Assembly (NCBI GenBank): GCA_958296445.1
Contig: OY282565.1
Location: 3,211,570 to 3,275,569, forward strand
Source: an uncultured Dehalococcoidia bacterium
Lineage (GTDB): Bacteria; Chloroflexota; Dehalococcoidia; Lucifugimonadales; UBA3495
Direction of reading: 5' to 3'
DNA: 64,000 bases
Below are positions 25,559 to 33,821 of the stretch, one piece after another. The notes beneath the pieces were generated by a model, which was given only the letters and a program-made list of their open reading frames with translations, was not told where the DNA came from and made no database searches. The translations under genes and the position numbers were made by a program. Within the stretch, counting starts at the first letter, position 1, and each line of letters starts with the position of its first letter.

Positions 25559-26455
25559 TCAGCCCGGCAGGCCGGGCAGGGAGAGCATACTGGTCATCCA
25601 GGCGCGGAGGGCGATGCGGGCCTTTTCGCCGCCGCTCAGGGCGATGCGCCGCTCGCTGAGGACGTCGTAGCCGGAAGCCTCGATGCGGTCCAGCACCCGC
25701 GAATAGATGGCCCCCAGCGCCGCCGGGCAGCCCCGGGTGCGGCGCGGCAGGTAGGGCAGCATACGGAAGCCGCTGCGGAAGTAGCCCCTGGCCCGCTGCC
25801 CCTGGAACCGCAGCAGCTCCACGAAAGCGTCGTTGCGAATCCCGCCGCCCAGTTGCTCCTCGGTGTAGCCGAAGCGGGCCATTTCGTCTTGGGGCAGGTA
25901 GACCCGGCCCATACTCCAGTCCTCGCGCACATCGCGCATTATGTTGGTCAACTGCATCGCCAGCCCCAAGTCTACGGCCCCGGCCTGGGCCGATGCGGCG
26001 GCCTGGGGCGGGTACTGGAAAATCTGGAGGCAGACCAGCCCCACCACCGAGGCCACCCGGTAGCAGTATTCCCGCAGTTCGCCGAAGTCTTGGTAGCGCG
26101 TCTTGACCAGATCGCTCTCCACGCCCCGGATTATCTCGCTGAAATACTCTTGGGGAATGGCGTATCGGTCGGCGGCGTCGGCCAGGGCCAGAAACACCGG
26201 CGTTGCCGGGCGGCCCCGATACGCCTGGGTCAGGTTGTCTTGCAGCCCGGCCAGCGCCGACAGCTTGGCCTCCGGCGAGGCCGCTTCGTCCACCGAATCA
26301 TCGCAGCAACGGCAAAAGGCGTAGGCCGCATAGATGGCCTTCCGCTTGTCCGGCGGAAGGGTCACGAAGGCGTAGTAGAAATTCTTGGCCTCCCGCCGGG
26401 TGATGCTCCGGCAATCGGCGTAGGCCAGCTCCAGCTCGCTATTGGATACCGCCAT
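25559..26455 (-). CDS. Squalene/phytoene synthase family protein
   Basis: The 298-residue protein has both Asp-rich motifs of trans-isoprenyl head-to-head synthases: CRCCDDSVDEA near residues 48-58 and NIMRDVREDWSMGRVYLP near residues 169-186. The QLTNIMRD helix and FYYAFVTLPPDKRKAIYA at the N-terminus fit. In this cluster it most likely makes squalene (or its precursor) for the cyclase, but sequence alone does not separate squalene from phytoene synthase. HpnC and HpnE relatives are absent. It is the last gene of the operon; spacing to the previous gene is about 80 bp with a short dispersed repeat (CCCCTCCGGGAGAG). Confidence 0.88.
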   Translation of the reverse strand: MAVSNSELELAYADCRSITRREAKNFYYAFVTLPPDKRKAIYAAYAFCRCCDDSVDEAASPEAKLSALAGLQDNLTQAYRGRPATPVFLALADAADRYAIPQEYFSEIIRGVESDLVKTRYQDFGELREYCYRVASVVGLVCLQIFQYPPQAAASAQAGAVDLGLAMQLTNIMRDVREDWSMGRVYLPQDEMARFGYTEEQLGGGIRNDAFVELLRFQGQRARGYFRSGFRMLPYLPRRTRGCPAALGAIYSRVLDRIEASGYDVLSERRIALSGGEKARIALRAWMTSMLSLPGLPG

Positions 26456-26536
26456 ATATCAGTCCCCGCTCCCTCCCCCGCTCTCTCCGCCCATCCCCTC
26501 CGGGAGAGAGTTAGGGTGGGGGGCGCAAATCCGCCC

Positions 26537-26980
26537 CTATTCCCCCACTACCTGCACCATCACCTGCCGGTTGCGCGGGTGGTCCAGCTCGATGAAAAAG
26601 ATGCTCTGGTAGACGCCGAACTGCATTTCGCCGTCGAGAATCGGCACGGTTTCGCTGGTTCCCAGCAGCAGGTGCTGGAGGTGGGCGTGGCCGTTGGGCG
26701 ATTCGTCCGGCGTCATATTGACTGTGCGGATGGAAAAATCGTTGTGGTGATAAGGGGCGTGTCGGGGGGCGTTGCGCTCCAGAAACTCGGTCATATCCTC
26801 CAGCAGCAGCGGCTCGTTTTCGTTGATTTTCACCGCCGCCGTGGTGTGCTTGGAATAGACGACGGCGAATCCGTTGCTCACTTGGGAGTCAGCGACGCAA
26901 CCCGACACCCAATCGGTGATGTCAATAAACTGAGGGGCGCTCTTGGTTTTGACGCTGAGGCAGAACGATTTGGTTTTCAT
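26537..26980 (-). CDS. YjbQ/UPF0047 family protein
   Basis: The 147-residue protein shows the conserved YjbQ pattern: FAVVYSKHTTAAVKINENEP, APYHHNDFSIRTVNMTPDES, NGHAHLQHLLLGTSETVPI and QFGVYQSIFFIELDHPRNRQ. Histidines in these segments probably bind metal. The family has been called secondary thiamine-phosphate synthase on indirect grounds, and its true role is uncertain. It lies inside the hopanoid operon, between shc and the squalene synthase-like gene, with no evident biosynthetic reason. Confidence 0.9.
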   Translation of the reverse strand: MKTKSFCLSVKTKSAPQFIDITDWVSGCVADSQVSNGFAVVYSKHTTAAVKINENEPLLLEDMTEFLERNAPRHAPYHHNDFSIRTVNMTPDESPNGHAHLQHLLLGTSETVPILDGEMQFGVYQSIFFIELDHPRNRQVMVQVVGE

Positions 26981-27028
26981 GCTTCACATCCCCTTGCGGC
27001 GTGGCCGGGCCCTTGCGGCGTGGCCGGG

Positions 27029-29119
27029 CTATGTAGAGGCGGCGCCCTCGAACCGGCGTGGCTCCGGCTCCCGGCGGTCTTGGGAGCCGGCCTGGTGGTG
27101 GTCTTGCGCGATGGCCCTGGCGAAGCGTCCCAGCGCCAGCAGGGGCCAGTAATTGCGATAGAGATGATAGTTGATCATAAATCCGGCGGGCATATCCAAA
27201 CCCTGATACTCCGGTTCGCCGGGTTTGGGGATTCCCTTGGGCGGCTCGCCGATGCGGTAGCCGGGAAAGCCGGTGCCGGTGAAATAGGGTTCGTCCCAAC
27301 TGCCGTCGGGCTGCTGGATGCCCAGCAGATACTCGACCCCCCGGCGGCAGGCGGGCGAACCGGCCTCGCCCGCGGCGATGAGGGCCAGCAGCGCCCACGC
27401 CGTTTGCGACGCGGTGGAAGGGCCGACGCCCCGCAGCGTTTCGTCCACGTAGGAACCACAGCACTCGCCCCAGCCGCCGTCATCGTTCTGGTGGGCCAGC
27501 AGCCAGTTCACGGCGCGGCGGACGTGGGGCTGCCCCATATCCTCGCCGATGGCTTCCAGGGCCGGCAGGGCCGCGCCGACGCCGTAGATATAGTTGACGC
27601 CCCAGCGCCCAAACCAGGGGCCGTCGGTTTCCTGCTCCTGAAGCAGGTACTGGTAGGCGCGGCGCACCGGCGGGTGTTCGGTGGAGTAGCCCAGCCGCCC
27701 GTACATCTCTAGGATGTGGGCCGTAACGTCGGCGCTGGGCGGATCCAGCGTTTCGCCGAAATCGGAAAAGGGAATCTTGGTGACGTAGCGCCGGTTGTTG
27801 TCTTTGTCGAAAGCGGCCCAGCCCCCGCTGCGGGACTGCATCCCCTCGATCCATTCCACGCCGCGCCGGATGGCCTCGCGGCGGCGACTGTCCTCGCTGC
27901 CATCCAGCCGGGCCAAGTCAAGGGCGATGATGACCTCGGATGAGTCGTCAATGTCGGGGTACTTGTCGTTGTGAAACTCAAAGGCCCAGCCGCCGGGGGG
28001 CGTGTCTTTGGCCCGCACCTGCCAGTCGCCTTCGGCCAGAATCTGGTTGTCCATCAGCCAGCGGCTGGACTGTTGCACCATAGGGTCGTCGGCCGCCACG
28101 CCGGACTCCAGCAGCGCAACCTGGGCCAGACAGGTATCCCATACCGGCGAAATGCAGGCTTGCACCGTGCAGGTGTCTTCGTCTTCGATGGCGTAGGAAT
28201 CGAACCCCTCGAACCCCTTGTTCAGCGCATCGGAAAACTCTTCCAGCCCGGCGTGATGCAGGGCGATGAGCGAGTAGACCCACGGCGGCTGGATGCCGCC
28301 CCACGCGCCGTCGGCTTCCTGATGCTCCAGAATCCACTCGATTACCCGCCGCCGGGCCAGCCCCCGCAACGGCTGCATCGGAATCTTGCGATACAGGTTC
28401 ATCAGCCGGTCAAGGGTGAAAAACCCGCGCGAAAGCCAGTCATCCGGCACCGACAGCGAAAAGTCGGTAGCTTCCCGCCCGCCGGGATACAGCTCGTCTA
28501 TGTTGGCCGACTCCGGCACCGGGCAGTAGGGCCGCTCGGTCAATATGATGCTCATAGGCACGATGGTGGCTCTGGCCCAACTGGAAAACTCGTAGATATT
28601 GAAAGGCGCCCACGAGGGCAGCAGTATCAGCTCCGGCGGCAGGTTGGGGGTTCCGCTCCATTCCCACTGCCCGAACAGGGCCAACCATATTTTGGTGAAC
28701 ACCCGCGTTTTAGGCACGCCCCCCCGGCTGAGGATGAACTCCCGGGCCCGGGTAAGCGCGGGCGAATCCGCCCGGTGTCCGGCCAGCTTGAGGGCGAAGT
28801 AGCATTCAACGCTGGTGCTGACGTCGCCGGGGGCTTCGTAATACTGCCCCCAAGAACCGTTTTCCTGTTGTTTGCTCAGGATATAGTTGGCGATTTTGCG
28901 CCACCGTTCCGGGCGCTGTCGGCCCAGAAAATGGCTCAACATCAGGTATTCGGCTTCCATAGTGGGGTTGGACTCCAGCTCCCCCCACCAATAGCCGTCG
29001 GGATGCTGCGAGTCGCGGAAATACTTATGGGAATGGCGGATTGCCTGCCCCAGCCTTTTCGACAATTCGGCCGGTTTCGCCAGTCCGTTCCGGGCCGAAC
29101 CGTTGGATTCTGCTTTCAA
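27029..29119 (-). CDS. shc: Squalene-hopene cyclase
   Basis: The 696-residue protein has several QW-type repeats (NGSWGQYYEAPG, DGAWGGIQPPW, GGWAAFDKD, DGPWFGRWGVNYIYG, DGGWGECCGSYVDE, DGSWDEPYFTGTGFPG). The catalytic motif is DIDDSSEV near residues 388-395; most cyclases have DxDDTA. It cyclises squalene to hopene at the membrane. The TTG start at 29119 overlaps the hpnA stop (TTGA), so translation is coupled. The SS after DIDD may or may not change the product; other conserved parts are intact. Confidence 0.96.
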   Translation of the reverse strand: MKAESNGSARNGLAKPAELSKRLGQAIRHSHKYFRDSQHPDGYWWGELESNPTMEAEYLMLSHFLGRQRPERWRKIANYILSKQQENGSWGQYYEAPGDVSTSVECYFALKLAGHRADSPALTRAREFILSRGGVPKTRVFTKIWLALFGQWEWSGTPNLPPELILLPSWAPFNIYEFSSWARATIVPMSIILTERPYCPVPESANIDELYPGGREATDFSLSVPDDWLSRGFFTLDRLMNLYRKIPMQPLRGLARRRVIEWILEHQEADGAWGGIQPPWVYSLIALHHAGLEEFSDALNKGFEGFDSYAIEDEDTCTVQACISPVWDTCLAQVALLESGVAADDPMVQQSSRWLMDNQILAEGDWQVRAKDTPPGGWAFEFHNDKYPDIDDSSEVIIALDLARLDGSEDSRRREAIRRGVEWIEGMQSRSGGWAAFDKDNNRRYVTKIPFSDFGETLDPPSADVTAHILEMYGRLGYSTEHPPVRRAYQYLLQEQETDGPWFGRWGVNYIYGVGAALPALEAIGEDMGQPHVRRAVNWLLAHQNDDGGWGECCGSYVDETLRGVGPSTASQTAWALLALIAAGEAGSPACRRGVEYLLGIQQPDGSWDEPYFTGTGFPGYRIGEPPKGIPKPGEPEYQGLDMPAGFMINYHLYRNYWPLLALGRFARAIAQDHHQAGSQDRREPEPRRFEGAAST

Positions 29120-30264
29120 GACCTGGCACCGTCCTTCCTTAGATCACTATGCCGGGAATCGCGATACCGGGAATCCAGACGCCCGGTATCCAGATACCCG
29201 TAGGATGCGAACCACTCCGCCGCCTGCCGCAGGGCGTCCTCCACCGGGCTTTGGGGCAGCCCCAGCTCCCGCACCGCCCGCTGGCAGCTTACCCAGGCCG
29301 GTTTCTTGGATGCCAGCACCCCCTCCACGGGTATAGCCGGAGTGCGCCCCAGCGTCCACCTCCCCCCGGACTTTCCCCCCGGCGACGCGGGAATATACCG
29401 GGAAACGGCCTGCTCGGCGTAGCCCGCGCCGACCACCAGCCAGTAGGGCAGCCGCACCCGCGGGGCGGCCCGGCCCGTTATCCGGCTGAGCATCGAAAAC
29501 ATTTCCTTTAACGTCACGTTGCGGTTTCCCAAGATGTATCTTTGCCCCGTCCGGCCCCGCTCTAGGGCCAAGATATGCCCGGCGCTCACATCGGCCACAT
29601 CAACTAGGTTAAGCCCGGTGGACAGGTAGGCCGGTATGCGCCCCCGCAGAAAGTCCAGCACGATTTTGCCGGTGGGCGTCGGCTTAACGTCCCACGGCCC
29701 CACCGGAGCCGTAGGGTTCACCACCACCACCGGCACGCCCTCTCCGTGTGGCGGCGGCTGGGCCAGCCGCAGCGCCTCCCGCTCCGCCTCAAACTTGGAC
29801 TGCTTATAATGGCCGTGGAGCGTTTTCGGCGACAGCGGGGTATCCTCATCGCCCAACCCGCCGGGGGACATTCCGATAGTGGATACGGTGCTGGTGTAGA
29901 CGATGCGCTCCACCCCGGCGGCGGCGGCGCATTGCAGCACGTTGACCGTGCCGTCCACGTTGGCCCGCCGCACCCCTCGCGGGTCTTTCGACCAGAAAGT
30001 GTAGGCCGCGGCGCAGTGAAACACGGCTTCGCACCGGTCGCCCCGTCCGGCGCCCACGGCCCGCCGCACCGAATCCCGGTCGAGGATGTCGCCCTCGACC
30101 AGCTCGATTCCGGCGTATTTGCCCCCGTCTTTGCCGATGTTTTTTATTGTTAAAAGGTTGCTGCCGGGCCGCACCAGTGCCCGGACGTCATAACCGCGGG
30201 CGCAGAGCTCGCGGGCCAGATTGCCGCCGATAAACCCGGTGGCCCCGGTGACCAGGACTTTCAT
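29116..30264 (-). CDS. hpnA: Hopanoid-associated NAD-dependent sugar epimerase
   Basis: The product from ATG 30264 has 382 residues. It starts with VLVTGATGFIGGNLARELCARGYDVRALVRPGSN, the typical HpnA beginning, and contains YTSTVSTIGMSPGG and the intact YKQSKFEAE catalytic segment. NPTAPVGPWDVKPTPTGKIV is also typical. An earlier in-frame start at 30468 adds an unrelated N-terminus, so it is not used. The gene joins hpnG after 57 bp and overlaps shc. In hopanoid clusters HpnA members are associated with modifying sugar or ribose side chains; the exact reaction here is not established. Confidence 0.9.
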   Translation of the reverse strand: MKVLVTGATGFIGGNLARELCARGYDVRALVRPGSNLLTIKNIGKDGGKYAGIELVEGDILDRDSVRRAVGAGRGDRCEAVFHCAAAYTFWSKDPRGVRRANVDGTVNVLQCAAAAGVERIVYTSTVSTIGMSPGGLGDEDTPLSPKTLHGHYKQSKFEAEREALRLAQPPPHGEGVPVVVVNPTAPVGPWDVKPTPTGKIVLDFLRGRIPAYLSTGLNLVDVADVSAGHILALERGRTGQRYILGNRNVTLKEMFSMLSRITGRAAPRVRLPYWLVVGAGYAEQAVSRYIPASPGGKSGGRWTLGRTPAIPVEGVLASKKPAWVSCQRAVRELGLPQSPVEDALRQAAEWFASYGYLDTGRLDSRYRDSRHSDLRKDGARS

Positions 30265-30320
30265 CGCCCCCCGGCCAATTCGCCCCCATCCCCTTATAGA
30301 GAGAATCAGGGGCGGCGTTC

Positions 30321-31076
30321 TTAGTAAATTGCCTCTTTGGACGCCTGTTCTTGGGCGTTCCTGCGCCTTTCCCCTTCCAGCCGCAGATATGACATACCGA
30401 AACGGCCCAGCACCGCTTGGCACAGCTCCATTTGCGCTTTCAGCCGCAACAGGGTGGGGATGCGCCAAGGCTGGGCCAGCACCTGCGTAAAGACCGCGCT
30501 GCGGCCCCGCGACAGCCCCGGCAGGTAGCCGGGCAGCCGCTGTTCCGCAGTGTCCAGAATCACCCTGGCCGAAAGGAAAGGCACGCCCGCCGCGCCGGCC
30601 GCCGCCGCAACCGCGTGATCTTCCATATTGACGCTCGCCACGCCGTACTTTTCCCGCAGTTGCCGCCGTTCCCGGCCCTCGGTTATCAGATGGTCTACGG
30701 TCAGCGAACCGCCCCGGTTGACCGGCATCCGGGCCGCCACCGCCGCCGCTTCCGCCAATGCCAGCATCGCCGGGTCAGGAGCGATGGCCTTTGCCGGTTC
30801 CCCATCCGAGTCCAGCGCGTAGCTTGCGGAGAGCAGCAACTCCCCCGATTCCCTACCCGGCTCCACCGCCCCGGCCACGCCCAGCATCAACGCCCCCTGC
30901 GGGCGGCGCCGGGCCCCGCCCAGCAACGCCGCCATAGCGTCCCCGGCCCGGCGCGGCCCCACGCCAACCACGTGCAACTCCACCGGAAAGCCCACACCCC
31001 CCGACGGCTCCAGGGCATCCAGCTCCGGCCGCAGTCCGGCCAGCTCCTCTTCCATGCTGACGACGATGTAGAGCAA
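30321..31076 (-). CDS. hpnG: HpnG-type nucleosidase (adenosylhopane phosphorylase/nucleosidase)
   Basis: From the TTG at 31076 the product has 251 residues. It belongs to the purine-nucleoside phosphorylase/MTA nucleosidase superfamily: VVGVGPRRAGDAMAALL, ALMLGVAGAVEPGRESGELL, VNRGGSLTVDHLITEGRERR, YGVASVNMEDHAVAAAAGAAGVPFLSARVILDT. In the hopanoid pathway HpnG cleaves adenine from adenosylhopane to leave ribosylhopane or its phosphate. The upstream part of the open frame (31077-31382) overlaps hpnH and is not coding. A second in-frame ATG is at 31055. The start is the least certain part. Confidence 0.86.
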   Translation of the reverse strand: MLYIVVSMEEELAGLRPELDALEPSGGVGFPVELHVVGVGPRRAGDAMAALLGGARRRPQGALMLGVAGAVEPGRESGELLLSASYALDSDGEPAKAIAPDPAMLALAEAAAVAARMPVNRGGSLTVDHLITEGRERRQLREKYGVASVNMEDHAVAAAAGAAGVPFLSARVILDTAEQRLPGYLPGLSRGRSAVFTQVLAQPWRIPTLLRLKAQMELCQAVLGRFGMSYLRLEGERRRNAQEQASKEAIY

Positions 31077-31108
31077 CTTCCTTACACCCCGGCGCCTAAC
31101 GCCCGCCC

Positions 31109-32164
31109 CTAGGCCGCCGTGATTCCCCCCTTGTGGGCCGCGCCCGACTTGATTAGCGTCGCCCAGTCTCGCGGCGACCCCACCGCGTTGAATATCGTCG
31201 CCGACTCGAACCCGCAGTGCATCATACAGTTGGCGCAGCGCGGGTCTTTCCCCGGCCCGTACTTTTCCCACAATTCCTTGTCGAACAACTCGGCCACCCG
31301 CTCCACGTGTTCGTCCGCCAGCGGATAGCACGGCTTCCGCCACCCCATCACCGTGTACGTGGGGTTCGACCAGGCCGTGCATTGATACTCCCGGTCGCCT
31401 TTCAGGAAATTCAGATACAGCGGGTTGTTGTAGAACCGCGCCCCCTCGGAGTTTTCCGAATCCAGCAGTTCCCGGAACTTGCTATGCGATTCCTGCCGCG
31501 TCAGAAAAATCTCCTGATCCGGCGCGTCAACAAAATCGTAGCCCGGCGAAATCATCGAACCCTCAACGCCGATGCCGCTGACCAGCCGGAACATTTCCGA
31601 CAAGTCTTCCACGTCGCTGCCACGGAACACCGTCGTATTGGTGCAGACCCGGTAGCCCCGGTCCAACGCCTGCTCAATCACCGCCACCGCCTTCTTGAAA
31701 ACACCGGCGCGGGCCACCGACTCGTCGTGCTTTTCCTCCATCCCGTCCAAGTGAACCACCCAGCACAGATACTTGGACGGCGGCACCTTGTCCATCACCC
31801 GCTCCAGCAGCAGCCCGTTGGTGCAGCAATAGACGAAATACTTTTCTTCCACCAGCCGGTTGATGATTTCGTGGATCCGCGGGTGTATCGTCGGCTCACC
31901 CCCGGCGATGGACACTATCGGCGCCCCCGATTCCTTGACCGCCCCAATCGCCTCGTCAACGGGCATCATCTTGTCCAGCACCGGCTTGTATTCCCGGATC
32001 CGCCCGCACCCGATACAGGCCAGGTTGCACATCTCCAAAGGCTCCAGCATCGTCACCAGCGGAAACCTGCTCCGCCCCCGCGCCTTGTTTCGGATGATGT
32101 ACCCCGCCAGCCGCACCGACAGCTCCATAGGCCGCTTCGCCCGTTTCGTGGTAGTGGTCATCAA
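31109..32164 (-). CDS. hpnH: HpnH adenosyl-hopene transferase, radical SAM
   Basis: The 351-residue protein has the radical SAM cluster motif MCNLACIGCGR (C46, C50, C53) and HpnH marks such as PIVSIAGGEPTIHPRIHEII, YLCWVVHLDGMEEKHDESVARAGVF and PLYLNFLKGDREYQCTAWS. The C-terminus has RCANCMMHCGFESATIFNA, a second cysteine set. It joins the 5'-deoxyadenosyl radical to hopene, making adenosylhopane, the first committed step to extended hopanoids. Spacing to hpnG is 32 bp, with the two products acting successively. Confidence 0.96.
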   Translation of the reverse strand: MMTTTTKRAKRPMELSVRLAGYIIRNKARGRSRFPLVTMLEPLEMCNLACIGCGRIREYKPVLDKMMPVDEAIGAVKESGAPIVSIAGGEPTIHPRIHEIINRLVEEKYFVYCCTNGLLLERVMDKVPPSKYLCWVVHLDGMEEKHDESVARAGVFKKAVAVIEQALDRGYRVCTNTTVFRGSDVEDLSEMFRLVSGIGVEGSMISPGYDFVDAPDQEIFLTRQESHSKFRELLDSENSEGARFYNNPLYLNFLKGDREYQCTAWSNPTYTVMGWRKPCYPLADEHVERVAELFDKELWEKYGPGKDPRCANCMMHCGFESATIFNAVGSPRDWATLIKSGAAHKGGITAA

Positions 32165-32270
32165 CTATCCTTTACCCAATACCGGCCCGTATTGGAATAC
32201 CGAAAATGGGGAAACGCCCCGCCCCGGAGCCTTCCCCCCTCCCTATTCTACTCCATACCTCCCAACCCCC

Positions 32271-32294
32271 GTAGGGGCGCACAGCCGTGCGCCC
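32271..32294 (+). repeat. GGGCGCACAGCCGTGCGCCC palindrome
   Basis: One copy lies between the prenyl synthase and hpnH genes, inside the hopanoid operon. If it is a terminator, it would attenuate rather than separate the cluster. It is on the opposite strand to the operon, so its tail would face the wrong way for minus-strand transcription. Confidence 0.85.
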
Positions 32295-32300
32295 GCTCCC

Positions 32301-33398
32301 CTAGTATTCCCGCCGGGACAGGAAATCCACCAGTTCCTCCGCCTCAACCCTCGCCCAAGCCGGCAGCCCGATGCCCGACAGGGCCTCCAGTGCCCGGTTG
32401 GCCGCCCTTTCCGTCAACGCCTGCGCCTGCTCCCGCGCCCCCACCTCGTCCAGCACCGCCAGAACCCGCTGGACGTCGTCCTCCTCCAGCTCCGTTTGGG
32501 AATAGATGCGGCGCAGGTCGGACAATGCCGCGCCATCCGCTCGCTCCAGCGCGAACACCACGGGGTAGGACTTCTTGCGGCGGCGGATGTCGTTGCCCGT
32601 CGCCTTGCCCAGCGTGGCCTCGTCGCCCCACACCCCCAAGTAATCGTCCCGAATCTGGAAAGCCTGCCCCAGCCCGTCGCCGAACCGGGCAAAGGCCCGC
32701 ACGGCGGCATCGTCGCCGTCGGCCAGCAGCGCCCCGATTTCCAGCCCGCAGCGGATGAGGGCGCCGGTCTTGCAGGCAATCATATAAAGGTATTCGCCGG
32801 TAGTGATGTCGGTTCGCCCCTCGAACTCCAAGTCGAGGCACTGCCCCTCAATCATTTCCAGATAGCTGCCGGTGAAAATGTCCGACACCTTTAGGGACAC
32901 CTCCGGCGAAACGCCCTGCTGCGCCACTGCCAACATCGCCAGGTCGCCGGTGGAGTGCATGGCGTCGCCGGCCACTAGGGCCCTTGGGATGCCCCACAGG
33001 CTCCAGGCGGTAGGCTGGTGGCGCCGCTCCAAGTCTTGGTCCTGGATGTCGTCGTGGAGCAGGGAAAAGTTGTGAATCAGCTCCATAGCGGCGGCGGCGG
33101 GCATAGCGCGGGCGCAATCGGGGTTCAGGGCCTCGCAGGCGAACATACACAGGGTTGGCCGCAGGGCCTTGCCCTGGGACGACGCCGACGGCGCAGGCAC
33201 GCCGCGCCGGTCAACCCAGCCCAAGTGATAGCGCAGGAGCAACTGCACGTCCGCGCCGCTAGTTTCCGGCACGGCGCGGCCCAGCTCCTCCTCTATCCGG
33301 CCCTTGTAGCGGGAAAACATCCCCGGCAGCCGGGGGCCGGGCCCGGCATCAGCGGGAATCGAGTCCGGTGCCATCGCTTGCGCCTTTTCCGCCTGCAT
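32301..33398 (-). CDS. Polyprenyl (farnesyl/geranylgeranyl) diphosphate synthase
   Basis: The product, about 365 residues from ATG 33398, has both Asp-rich motifs of trans-prenyl synthases: LLHDDIQDQD in the first region and QIRDDYLGVWGDEATLGK in the second. GKALRPTLCMFACEAL and HQPTAWSLWGIPRALVAGDAM are also typical. It should supply farnesyl diphosphate for squalene (or a longer prenyl unit). The residue before the first motif, Leu-Leu, does not settle chain length. ATG 33374 with AAAGG upstream is an equally good start. An in-frame TTG at 33479 lies before the predicted transcription start and is unlikely. It is the first gene of the hopanoid operon. Confidence 0.9.
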   Translation of the reverse strand: MQAEKAQAMAPDSIPADAGPGPRLPGMFSRYKGRIEEELGRAVPETSGADVQLLLRYHLGWVDRRGVPAPSASSQGKALRPTLCMFACEALNPDCARAMPAAAAMELIHNFSLLHDDIQDQDLERRHQPTAWSLWGIPRALVAGDAMHSTGDLAMLAVAQQGVSPEVSLKVSDIFTGSYLEMIEGQCLDLEFEGRTDITTGEYLYMIACKTGALIRCGLEIGALLADGDDAAVRAFARFGDGLGQAFQIRDDYLGVWGDEATLGKATGNDIRRRKKSYPVVFALERADGAALSDLRRIYSQTELEEDDVQRVLAVLDEVGAREQAQALTERAANRALEALSGIGLPAWARVEAEELVDFLSRREY

Positions 33399-33479
33399 AT
33401 CTATAGTAGGGGCAGGTATGGGAACCGCCGCGGCGGGCGCCGCCAGCGGGCAACATCGGATTCCGATGTATGGCAGCAA

Positions 33480-33508
33480 ATCCTAGCAAAGGTTAAAAAA
33501 ACTGTCAA
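33480..33508 (-). promoter_or_regulatory. Strong promoter of the hopanoid operon
   Basis: On the minus strand TTGACA (33508-33503), a 17-bp spacer and TAGGAT (33485-33480) match the sigma-70 consensus. The predicted start near 33473 leaves a leader of about 75-100 nt before the prenyl synthase ATG. All seven downstream genes lie on this strand with short gaps or overlap. Confidence 0.8.
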
Positions 33509-33638
33509 GCAACGGGGCAGCCGCCAATCCGCGGATTTCGCAGGCCGCCCCCTAACGGGGGGCCGCCCCACCCCGTAGGGGCGCACAGCCGTGCGCCCGC
33601 CCCGTGCGCCCGCCCCGGAAGGTTGACCGGGAAAACTG

Positions 33639-33667
33639 TTGACACTTCCGCCAGATTGCCATATATT
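33639..33667 (+). promoter_or_regulatory. Near-consensus promoter of the DUF1800 operon
   Basis: TTGACA (33639-33644), a 17-bp spacer and TATATT (33662-33667) form the best promoter seen in the window. It is divergent from the hopanoid promoter about 130 bp away. The predicted start is near 33674, giving a leader of about 148 nt before the ATG at 33822. A GGAGG ribosome site precedes that ATG. Confidence 0.85.
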
Positions 33668-33674
33668 CTTATCT

Positions 33675-33690
33675 TGTAACGAATGTTACA
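33675..33690. promoter_or_regulatory. Operator-like palindrome at the transcription start
   Basis: TGTAAC (33675-33680), GAAT, GTTACA (33685-33690) is a perfect inverted repeat. It sits a few bases after the predicted start of the preceding promoter, where a dimeric repressor would block initiation. No regulator gene is adjacent. The rest of the interval 33399-33821 contains one palindrome repeat copy (33575-33598) and the two promoters. Confidence 0.6.
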
Positions 33691-33821
33691 TAAGGATGGC
33701 GCACCCCACCCGGCGGCCTGCGCCGGGCGGAGCGTCGCTTTACGTAACCGGGCGAAATTCCGCGCATAGCAGCCTGGCTTTCTGAACGGTTCAGGGAAAA
33801 GGCTAAGATAAGGAGGAGTAT

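Noticed and set aside
30321-31382. Extended hpnG frame beginning at 31382
   Set aside because: The first 100 codons overlap hpnH on the same strand and have no family similarity. The TTG at 31076 is preferred.
33399-33479. Upstream TTG start of the prenyl synthase at 33479
   Set aside because: It lies before the predicted transcription start of the promoter at 33480-33508.
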